NCBI GenBank assembly: GCA_020725195.1
Contig: DYFL01000021.1
Location: forward strand, 1-41,190
Direction: 5' to 3'
Length of the DNA: 41,190 nucleotides
Origin: Hydrogenophilus sp.
GTDB taxonomy: Bacteria; Pseudomonadota; Gammaproteobacteria; Burkholderiales; Thiobacillaceae
Position numbers and translations under genes: made by a program. Position 1 is the stretch's first letter, and each line of letters begins with the position of its first letter. The notes beneath the pieces were generated by a model. The model searched no databases, had not been told where the DNA came from, and saw only the letters and a program-made list of their open reading frames with translations. Of this stretch, positions 33,752 through 41,190 are shown piece by piece.

Positions 33752-34231
33752 ATGAGGCTGACGACGAAAGGGCGTTTTGCGGTGACGGCGATGATCGACC
33801 TGGGGCTGCGCCACGAGCGCGGCCCGGTGACCCTGGCGGGCATCAGCGAGCGCCAGAAGATCTCCCTGTCCTATCTGGAGCAGCTCTTCGGGCGGCTGCG
33901 CCGGCAGGGGCTGGTGGACAGCGTGCGCGGCCCGGGCGGCGGCTACTGCCTGGCCAAGGCCATGGAGGACATCACCGTGGCCGACATCATCCGCGCCGTG
34001 GACGAGCCCATCGACGCCACCCAGTGCGGCGGCCTGGGCAACTGCCACGACGACGAGCCCTGCATGACCCACGACCTGTGGACCAGCCTGAACATGCACA
34101 TCTACCAGTATCTCGAATCGGTGAGCCTGGCCGAACTGGTCAACTGCCAGATCGAGAAACAGAAAAAGGCGGCCCAGGAAGGGCGGGAGGTGCTCGGCAC
34201 CGCCGACCTCAAGGTGGCGGCCCTCGGCTGA
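33752..34231 (+). CDS. iscR: Fe-S cluster assembly transcriptional regulator IscR
   Basis: A 159-residue Rrf2-family regulator. The winged HTH covers the first about 65 residues (LTTKGRFAVTAMIDL; ISLSYLEQLFGRLRRQGLV). The 2Fe-2S ligands Cys92, Cys98, Cys104 and His107 are all conserved at the E. coli positions (CGGLGNCHDDEPCMTH). With a cluster it represses the isc operon; without it, it regulates other genes. ATG 33752 has an AGAGGTGG site. It is the first gene of the operon that runs to iscX. Confidence 0.97.
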   Translation: MRLTTKGRFAVTAMIDLGLRHERGPVTLAGISERQKISLSYLEQLFGRLRRQGLVDSVRGPGGGYCLAKAMEDITVADIIRAVDEPIDATQCGGLGNCHDDEPCMTHDLWTSLNMHIYQYLESVSLAELVNCQIEKQKKAAQEGREVLGTADLKVAALG

Positions 34232-34246
34232 CGGAGCGGAAACGAC

Positions 34247-35458
34247 ATGGTGAAGACCCCCATCTACCTGGATTATTCCGCGACGACCCCGGTGGACCCG
34301 CGCGTGGCGGCGAAGATGATCCCCTACCTGACCGAGCATTTCGGCAATCCGGCCTCGCGCTCGCACAGCTTCGGCTGGGAGGCGGACCGCGCGGTGGAGG
34401 CCGCGCGCGAGCAGGTCGCCGCCCTGGTCGGCGCCGACCCCAAGGAGATCGTCTGGACCTCGGGTGCCACCGAGTCCAACAACCTCGCCATCAAGGGCGC
34501 CGCGCACTTCTACAAGGGCAAGGGCAAGCACCTCATCACGGTGAAGACCGAGCACAAGGCCGTGCTCGACACCTGCCGCGAGCTGGAGCGCCAGGGCTTC
34601 GAGGTCACCTATCTGGGGGTCAAGGACAACGGCCTGCTGGACCTGGACGAATTCAAGGCCGCCCTGCGCCCCGACACCCTCCTGGCCTCGGTGATGTTCG
34701 TCAACAACGAGATCGGCGTCATCCAGGACATCCCGCGGCTGGGCGAGATCTGCCGCGAGAAGGGCGTGCTCTTCCACGTCGACGCCGCCCAGGCCGCAGG
34801 CAAGGTCGAGATCGACCTCGCCAAGCTCAAGGTGGACCTGATGTCCTTCTCCGCGCACAAGATCTACGGCCCCAAGGGCATCGGCGCGCTGTACGTGCGG
34901 CGCAAGCCCCGGGTGCGCCTGGAGGCCCAGATGCACGGCGGCGGCCACGAGCGCGGCATGCGCTCCGGGACGCTCGCCACGCACCAGATCGTGGGCATGG
35001 GCGAGGCCTTCGCCATCGCCAAGCAGGAGATGCATCTTGAAAACGAGCGCATCCGCATGCTGCGCGACCGGCTCCTCAAGGGCGTCTCCGACATCGAGGA
35101 GGTGCACGTCAACGGCGACCCGGATGCGCGCATTGCCGGCAACCTCAACGTCAGCTTCAACTTCGTCGAGGGCGAGAGCCTGATCATGGCGATCAAGGAC
35201 CTGGCGGTGTCCTCGGGTTCGGCCTGCACCTCCGCGAGCCTGGAGCCCTCCTACGTGCTCAAGGCCCTGGGCCGCAACGACGAGCTCGCGCACAGCTCCA
35301 TCCGCTTCACCATCGGCCGCTTCACCACCGAGGCGGAGATCGACTACGCGGTGAAGCTGCTGCACGAGAAGATCGGCAAGCTGCGCGAGATGTCGCCGCT
35401 GTGGGAGATGTACAAGGACGGCATCGATCTCGACACCGTGCAGTGGGCGGCGCATTGA
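34247..35458 (+). CDS. iscS: Cysteine desulfurase IscS
   Basis: A 403-residue PLP enzyme that takes sulfur from cysteine and hands it as persulfide to IscU and other acceptors. It starts [20 protein letters not shown]. The PLP lysine is Lys205 in [12 protein letters not shown], and the catalytic Cys327 lies in [17 protein letters not shown]. Length equals the E. coli enzyme. A GGAG site precedes ATG 34247. Repeat array R5 begins six bases after the stop and separates iscS from iscU. Confidence 0.97.
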   Translation: MVKTPIYLDYSATTPVDPRVAAKMIPYLTEHFGNPASRSHSFGWEADRAVEAAREQVAALVGADPKEIVWTSGATESNNLAIKGAAHFYKGKGKHLITVKTEHKAVLDTCRELERQGFEVTYLGVKDNGLLDLDEFKAALRPDTLLASVMFVNNEIGVIQDIPRLGEICREKGVLFHVDAAQAAGKVEIDLAKLKVDLMSFSAHKIYGPKGIGALYVRRKPRVRLEAQMHGGGHERGMRSGTLATHQIVGMGEAFAIAKQEMHLENERIRMLRDRLLKGVSDIEEVHVNGDPDARIAGNLNVSFNFVEGESLIMAIKDLAVSSGSACTSASLEPSYVLKALGRNDELAHSSIRFTIGRFTTEAEIDYAVKLLHEKIGKLREMSPLWEMYKDGIDLDTVQWAAH

Positions 35459-35464
35459 TTAATT

Positions 35465-35544
35465 CGGGAAACGGGAAATGGGAAATGGGAAACGTGTTCG
35501 ACGCCTGAATCTTGCGTTTCCCGTTTCTCGTTTCCCAGTTCCCC
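35465..35544 (+). repeat. Heptamer repeat array R5 (iscS/iscU gap)
   Basis: The left half 35465-35493 has four units (GGGAAAC, GGGAAAT, GGGAAAT, GGGAAAC). A 20-nt core follows, and the right half 35514-35544 has TTTCCC/TTTCTC units. Unlike most other copies, a normal GTAAGGAGC ribosome site separates it from the next ATG (35564). Confidence 0.93.
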
Positions 35545-35563
35545 GCGACGTAAGGAGCTAAAA

Positions 35564-35977
35564 ATGGCATACAGCGACAAGGTCCTCGACCACTACGAAA
35601 ACCCCCGCAACGTCGGCGCCTTCGACAAGGCCGACGAACACGTGGGCACCGGCATGGTCGGGGCCCCGGCGTGCGGCGACGTGATGAAGCTGCAGATCAA
35701 GGTGAACGAGCAGGGCATCATCGAGGACGCCCGCTTCAAGACCTACGGCTGCGGCTCGGCCATCGCCTCCTCCTCGCTGGTGACCGAATGGGTGAAGGGC
35801 AAGAGCCTGGACGAGGCCATGGCGCTCAAGAACACCCAGATCGCCGAGGAGCTGGCCCTGCCGCCGGTGAAGATCCACTGCTCCATCCTGGCCGAGGACG
35901 CCATCAAGGCGGCGGTGCAGGACTACAAGCAGAAACACGGCCTCGCGGAGCAGGACCCCGCGGCCGCCAGTGCATAA
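35564..35977 (+). CDS. iscU: Fe-S cluster scaffold IscU
   Basis: A 137-residue scaffold on which 2Fe-2S clusters are built. Cys37, Asp39, Cys63 and Cys106 are present at the canonical positions, and LPPVK (99-103) is the HscA recognition motif. Length is close to E. coli (128), with a slightly longer Ala/Gln-rich tail. A good AAGGAG site precedes the start. iscA follows after 12 nt. Confidence 0.97.
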   Translation: MAYSDKVLDHYENPRNVGAFDKADEHVGTGMVGAPACGDVMKLQIKVNEQGIIEDARFKTYGCGSAIASSSLVTEWVKGKSLDEAMALKNTQIAEELALPPVKIHCSILAEDAIKAAVQDYKQKHGLAEQDPAAASA

Positions 35978-35989
35978 GGAGATTTAGTC

Positions 35990-36313
35990 ATGGCTGTCAC
36001 CCTGTCCGAACGCGCCGCCAACCACGTCAAGAACTTCATCGCCAAGCGAGGCAAGGGCGTGGGCCTCAGGCTGGGCGTGCGCACCTCAGGCTGCTCGGGG
36101 CTCGCCTACAAGCTGGAGTTCGCCGACGACGTGGACCCCGAGGACATCAAGTTCGAAAGCCAGGGCGTGACCGTCTTCGTGGACCCCAAGAGCCTGGTCT
36201 ACCTCGACGGCACCGAGCTCGACTTCGTGCGCGAGGGCCTCAACGAGGGCTTCAAGTTCAACAACCCCAACGTCAAGAACGCCTGCGGCTGCGGCGAGAG
36301 CTTCAACGTCTGA
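35990..36313 (+). CDS. iscA: Fe-S cluster assembly protein IscA
   Basis: A 107-residue A-type carrier with the three conserved cysteines Cys35 (TSGCSG), Cys99 and Cys101 (CGCGESF). It transfers clusters or iron to 4Fe-4S targets. AAGGAG lies just ahead of ATG 35990. The stop is in CTGAAAC, which again resembles a degenerate heptamer unit at the start of array R6. Confidence 0.96.
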   Translation: MAVTLSERAANHVKNFIAKRGKGVGLRLGVRTSGCSGLAYKLEFADDVDPEDIKFESQGVTVFVDPKSLVYLDGTELDFVREGLNEGFKFNNPNVKNACGCGESFNV

Positions 36314-36318
36314 AACAA

Positions 36319-36410
36319 TGGGAAACGGGACTCGCCGCTAGGCGGCTCAGGAGAAATGGGAAACGCCAACAGCGGTCCCCCGTTTCCCGTTTCCCGTTTC
36401 CCGTTTCCCG
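36319..36410 (+). repeat. Heptamer repeat array R6 (iscA/hscB gap)
   Basis: Left units at 36319-36333 and again at 36355-36366 flank a GCCGCTAGGCGGC hairpin. The right half 36380-36410 has four perfect GTTTCCC units. The hscB ATG (36412) follows after a single base, leaving no room for a Shine-Dalgarno. Confidence 0.9.
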
Positions 36411-36411
36411 C

Positions 36412-36942
36412 ATGCCCCACGATTTCAGCCGCAACCACTTCGAACTCTTCGGCCTGCCGCCGCGCTTCGGTCTCGACGCCGCGGCCCTGGAGCACGCCTA
36501 CCGGGGCATGCAGGCCGAGGTCCATCCCGACCGCTACGCCCACGCCGGAGAGGCGGAGAAGCGCCTGTCCATGCAGTGGGCGACCAGGGTGAACGAGGCC
36601 TACCAGACCCTGCGCCGGCCCTTCGAGCGCGCCCGCTACCTGCTCGAACTGCAGGGCATCCACGCCATGGACCCGAACAACACCGCCATGCCGCCCGACT
36701 TCCTCATGCAGCAGATGGAATGGCGCGAGGCCCTGGAAGAGGCCAGGTCGGGCAGGGACCTCGGCGCGCTGCAGCGCCTGGAGCAGTCGCTGCGGGCGGT
36801 GGCCCAGGCGCTCCAGACGGAGCTTGAGGGGCTGCTGGACGAGCGCCACGACTACGCCCAGGCCGCCGAGGTCCTGCGCAAATACCGCTTCATGGAAAAA
36901 CTGCTGGCGGAGATCGACGCGGCTTACGAGGACATCGAGTGA
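36412..36942 (+). CDS. hscB: Co-chaperone HscB
   Basis: A 176-residue J-domain protein that presents IscU to HscA. The J-domain HPD is at 38-40 in EVHPDRYA. The C-terminal three-helix IscU-binding domain follows (LLELQGIHAMDPNNTAMPPD; MQQMEWREALEEA). ATG 36412 starts MPHDFSRNHFELFGL, matching the family. The start codon abuts repeat R6, with a C/T-rich upstream sequence. Confidence 0.95.
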   Translation: MPHDFSRNHFELFGLPPRFGLDAAALEHAYRGMQAEVHPDRYAHAGEAEKRLSMQWATRVNEAYQTLRRPFERARYLLELQGIHAMDPNNTAMPPDFLMQQMEWREALEEARSGRDLGALQRLEQSLRAVAQALQTELEGLLDERHDYAQAAEVLRKYRFMEKLLAEIDAAYEDIE

Positions 36943-36945
36943 GGA

Positions 36946-37024
36946 CGGGAAAAGGGAAAAGGGAAATGGGAAAAGCGGCCTGGCCGCGATTCCTCGTTTC
37001 TCGTTTCCCGTTTCTCGTTTCCCA
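36946..37024 (+). repeat. Heptamer repeat array R7 (hscB/hscA gap)
   Basis: The left half 36946-36974 has GGGAAAA/GGGAAAT units; the core has GCGGCCTGGCCGC; the right half 36992-37024 has TTTCTC and TTTCCC units. It starts three bases after the hscB stop and ends eight bases before the hscA ATG. Confidence 0.92.
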
Positions 37025-37032
37025 GTAAAAAA

Positions 37033-38901
<1,869 letters not shown>

Positions 38902-38915
38902 GCCGCATTAGCCAA

Positions 38916-39713
38916 ATGACAGAATTCGATACCCAGTTCGTAGAGGGGCTGCAGCAACGCCTCGACCAGCACCCCATCTACGGGGCGCTCAAGACCGTGG
39001 AGGACCTGCGCGTCTTCATGCAGCACCACGTCTATTCCGTCTGGGACTTCATGTCCCTGATCAAGTACCTGCAGCATGCCGTGGCACCCGCACGCTGGCC
39101 CTGGACGCCGGGCGCGGACGCCTCGGTGGCGCGCTTCATCAACGAGCTGGTGCTGGAGGAGGAGACCGACGAGGCCGGCCCGGGCCGGGAAGGGGTCTAC
39201 GCCAGCCATTTCGAGCTCTATCTCGGTGCGATGCGGGAGATCGGCGCGGATGCCGACCGGCCGCTGCGCTTCATCGAGCTCGTCCGCAGCCGGGGCCTGT
39301 CCGCCGCCCTCGAAGCCGGCCTTGCGCCCGCGCCGGCGCTCGCCTTCACCCGCACCACCTTCGGCTTCATCGACTCGGGCCGCCCCCACGCCGTGGCCGC
39401 CGCCCTCGCCCTGGGCCGCGAGCACGTGATCCCGGCTATGTTCCGGGCCTTCCTCGCCCGCATGGCCGTGGGAGAGCACGATGCCCCCATCTTCCATTAC
39501 TATCTCAAGCGCCACGTCCACCTGGACGAGGACTTCCACGCCCCGCTCTCCCTGCGCCTGCTGGAGGCGCTTTGCGGGGGCGACCCGGCCAGGGCCGCGG
39601 AGGCCCGTGAGGCCGCCGTCCGCGCCGTGGAGGCCCGCATCGCCTTCTGGGACGGGGTCCTGGCCGCCCTGCCCGGCCAAGCCAAACAGAGAGTAGCTGT
39701 ATGCCGCAAATGA
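38916..39713 (+). CDS. DUF3050 (heme-oxygenase-like fold) protein in the isc operon
   Basis: A 265-residue protein of the DUF3050 family, recognised by [20 protein letters not shown], the acidic [10 protein letters not shown] block, and [16 protein letters not shown]. The fold is heme-oxygenase-like. Candidate metal ligands are Glu81-83, His98, His169, and a DxxxH pair (Asp203, His207) in [10 protein letters not shown], reminiscent of HO-like diiron oxidases. It sits between hscA and fdx, starts 14 nt after hscA and overlaps fdx by 13 nt, so it is translationally tied to the ferredoxin. Function is unknown; a ferredoxin-dependent oxidase or iron-handling role is inference. Confidence 0.85.
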   Translation: MTEFDTQFVEGLQQRLDQHPIYGALKTVEDLRVFMQHHVYSVWDFMSLIKYLQHAVAPARWPWTPGADASVARFINELVLEEETDEAGPGREGVYASHFELYLGAMREIGADADRPLRFIELVRSRGLSAALEAGLAPAPALAFTRTTFGFIDSGRPHAVAAALALGREHVIPAMFRAFLARMAVGEHDAPIFHYYLKRHVHLDEDFHAPLSLRLLEALCGGDPARAAEAREAAVRAVEARIAFWDGVLAALPGQAKQRVAVCRK

Positions 39714-40042
39714 TCGTCCTGCCCCACGAGGAACTCTGCCCGGAGGGCGCCGTCATCGACGCCCATAAGGGCGTGTCCATCTGCGACACCCTGCTGGAGA
39801 ACGGTGTCGAGATCGAGCACGCCTGCGAGAAGTCCTGCGCCTGCACCACCTGCCATGTGGTCATCCGCGAGGGCTTCGGCAGCCTCCCGGAGGCCACCGA
39901 GGCCGAGGAGGATCTGCTCGACAAGGCCTGGGGCCTGGAGCCCACCTCGCGCCTGTCCTGTCAGGCCCTGGTGGGCAGCGAGGACCTGGTCATCGAGATC
40001 CCGAAATACACCATCAACATGGTCAAGGAAGGAGGCCATTGA
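39701..40042 (+). CDS. fdx: ISC-type 2Fe-2S ferredoxin
   Basis: A 113-residue adrenodoxin-type ferredoxin. Cluster ligands Cys42, Cys48, Cys51 and Cys87 have the family spacing. It supplies electrons to Fe-S assembly on IscU. ATG 39701 overlaps the DUF3050 gene by 13 nt. An additional Cys46 sits within the cluster loop, as in other ISC ferredoxins. Confidence 0.96.
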   Translation: MPQMIVLPHEELCPEGAVIDAHKGVSICDTLLENGVEIEHACEKSCACTTCHVVIREGFGSLPEATEAEEDLLDKAWGLEPTSRLSCQALVGSEDLVIEIPKYTINMVKEGGH

Positions 40043-40043
40043 G

Positions 40044-40238
40044 ATGAAGTGGACCGACACCCTGGACATCGCCATCGCGCTCGAAGAGCACCATCCCGAC
40101 GTCGACCCGCAGTACGTGCGCTTCACCGACCTGCACCGCTGGGTGATGGAACTGCCCGGCTTCGACGACGACCCCAACCGCTCGGGCGAGAAGATCCTCG
40201 AGGCCATCCAGCAGGCCTGGATCGAGGAGCGCGACTGA
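40044..40238 (+). CDS. iscX: Fe-S assembly protein IscX
   Basis: A 64-residue acidic protein matching IscX/YfhJ: MKWTDTLDIAIALEEHHPDV ... FTDLHRWVMELPGF ... ILEAIQQAWIEERD. IscX binds IscS and iron and tunes the desulfurase. It starts one base after the fdx stop, behind GGAGG. It is the last gene of the isc operon; a terminator follows at 40281. Confidence 0.96.
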   Translation: MKWTDTLDIAIALEEHHPDVDPQYVRFTDLHRWVMELPGFDDDPNRSGEKILEAIQQAWIEERD

Positions 40239-40280
40239 ACCCATATCCCCTCTCCCGGTGGGAGAGGGCGAGGGTAGGCG

Positions 40281-40305
40281 TGGCGCCGGCAGGCGCCATT
40301 TTTGC
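40281..40305 (+). terminator. Intrinsic terminator of the isc operon
   Basis: TGGCGCC-GGCA-GGCGCCA, a seven-pair stem with a four-base loop, directly followed by TTTTT. It lies 43 nt after iscX. A separate CCTCTCCCGGTGGGAGAGG palindrome lies between (about 40249-40267). The remaining gap to 40468 has another palindrome near 40366-40383 (CTTCCCCCTCAGGGGGAAG) and no gene. Confidence 0.85.
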
Positions 40306-40468
40306 CTCTTACGAAATCTGATTGGGTAATTTCGGTTCCAAGGGGTGGCGTGTTCCTGTCCCTTCCCCCTCAGGGGGAAGGATAGGATGGGGGTGGGGAT
40401 GCCCTTGCCTGCGTTACCCGCTCGTTTTTTCAGCAGAGCCCGTTTTTAGGGTCATCGGGGAGCGCGCC

Positions 40469-40885
40469 ATGGATGAAGCCCAGCGCAGGGAACTCATACG
40501 CCGGACCTTCGATACCGTAGCGCCCGGTTACGACCGCCCCGCGCTGCGCTTTTTCCAGGACAGTGCGGTGCATATGGCCGAGCAGCTGCAGCTGGCCGGC
40601 GACGAATGCGTGCTGGATGTGGCGACCGGTACCGGCGCCGTCGCGCTGGCCCTCGCCCAGCGCCTGCCGGCGGGCCACGTCACCGGCATCGACATGTCGG
40701 ACGGCATGCTCGACCAGGCGAGGCGCAAGGCCCGGTCCAGGGGGCTGGCCAACATCGATTTCCAGGCGATGGACATGACCGACCTGACCTTCCCGCCGTC
40801 CCGGTTCCATTGCGCGACGGCGTCCTTCGTTCTGTTCTTCGTGCAGGACGAAGGCGGGCACCCAACGGCAAGATCAGCCGGCTAA
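40469..40885 (+). pseudogene. SAM-dependent methyltransferase, truncated by a repeat
   Basis: About 127 genuine residues remain of a class I methyltransferase. Motif I CVLDVATGTGAVALALAQRL, motif II HVTGIDMSDGMLDQAR and NIDFQAMDMTDLTFP are intact, resembling UbiE/ubiquinone-type enzymes. After SFVLFFVQD the frame enters the 126-bp repeat at 40850 and stops at 40885, so the C-terminal half is gone. It starts MDEAQRRELIRRTFDTVAPG at ATG 40469. It is probably non-functional. Confidence 0.85.
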
Positions 40886-40975
40886 GCAGACGTTCTACAA
40901 TTTCGCTTCAACCGACCGAAGCTCGGCCAAGCGGTCAGTCGATAACACCAAAGGCAAAAGGCAAGACCTGACCCT
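40850..40975 (+). repeat. 125/126-bp dispersed repeat, copy B
   Basis: Same sequence and orientation as 20936-21060. Its left end cuts the methyltransferase gene. Its right end is nine bases from the stop codon of a truncated minus-strand transposase-like frame. Confidence 0.85.
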
Positions 40976-40983
40976 CGCTCCCC

Positions 40984-41100
40984 TCACGGGTCGATCACCG
41001 CCTCGACCTGGGCCACCTGGCAGCACTGACCAATCAGCGCCAGGCCGGAGTACGAGGTCAGTTGCAGCTTCGCGCTTTGGCGCAGTTCAAATCGGGGCAT
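40984..41100 (-). pseudogene. N-terminal fragment of a transposase-like protein
   Basis: A 38-codon frame on the minus strand, MPRFELRQSAKLQLTSYSGL ... CCQVAQVEAVIDP, ending where it meets sequence next to the 126-bp repeat. The opening, with a basic Gln/Leu-rich start followed by TSYSGLALIG, resembles the first residues of IS1380-type transposases; this is recollection, not a search. The AT-rich 41101-41190 upstream would then be an IS end and promoter. Confidence 0.45.
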
Positions 41101-41190
41101 GGTCGCTTGGGTGAATGGGATGAATGCCTTATTATCCAACAATATCAATGCGTTATGTCGTTAATTATGCATTCGGACACGGATTCAGGA

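Overview
This is a GC-rich chromosomal segment from a proteobacterium, most likely a gammaproteobacterium. The basis is the order suhB/trmJ-cysE-iscR-iscS-iscU-iscA-hscB-hscA-fdx-iscX, a standalone nuo operon tail, an Rnk-type GreA relative and an ATP-driven molybdate importer. The genus cannot be read from the sequence. An anaerobic or sulfur/nitrogen-cycling lifestyle is suggested by pyruvate:ferredoxin oxidoreductase, Rnf and Mod, but that is inference.

Layout. 1-6581: 3' end of the complex I operon (nuoI partial, J, K, L, M, N). 6582-6810: a 229-bp MITE. 6821-8849 (minus strand): a conserved 111-aa protein, a Cys-rich lipoprotein and a LysR regulator. 9016-20853: an operon divergent from lysR, rnfB - giant PFOR - rnfC - orf214 - rnfD - rnfG - rnfE - rnfA - small Cys-rich membrane protein. 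20854-22723: a 125-bp repeat, a decayed membrane-protein gene, DUF599 and DedA-like genes. 22728-22956: second MITE copy. 22957-28171 (minus): rnk, mutS, two unknown genes and a pyruvyltransferase-like gene. 28375-30891: modABC with a ModE-like operator. 30949-32754: suhB (minus) and trmJ (plus). 32914-40238: cysE and the isc operon, with a DUF3050 gene inserted between hscA and fdx. 40281-41190: a terminator, a methyltransferase gene cut off by the same 126-bp repeat, and a transposase fragment.

How it fits together. Complex I and Rnf are the two NADH-linked, ion-translocating membrane complexes. PFOR inside the rnf operon implies coupling of pyruvate/ferredoxin and NAD through Rnf. The isc operon, with cysE supplying cysteine precursor, builds the many Fe-S clusters these enzymes need; cysE and iscR each carry an IscR-box-like sequence over their -35 element.

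The most unusual property is the repeat landscape. Seven intercistronic gaps (nuoI/J, nuoK/L, PFOR/rnfC, rnfG/E, iscS/U, iscA/hscB, hscB/hscA) are filled by arrays of a GGGAAAC heptamer facing an array of its complement. They start 0-8 nt after the upstream stop codon and usually end near the next start. They could form very stable mRNA hairpins or G-quadruplexes. Other gaps carry other families: REP/BIME pairs, CACAGAT arrays, CCCTCTCCC-type palindromes, the MITE and the 126-bp repeat. Some of these have altered reading frames (rnfC, rnfE, a methyltransferase). No tRNA, rRNA or CRISPR array was seen.
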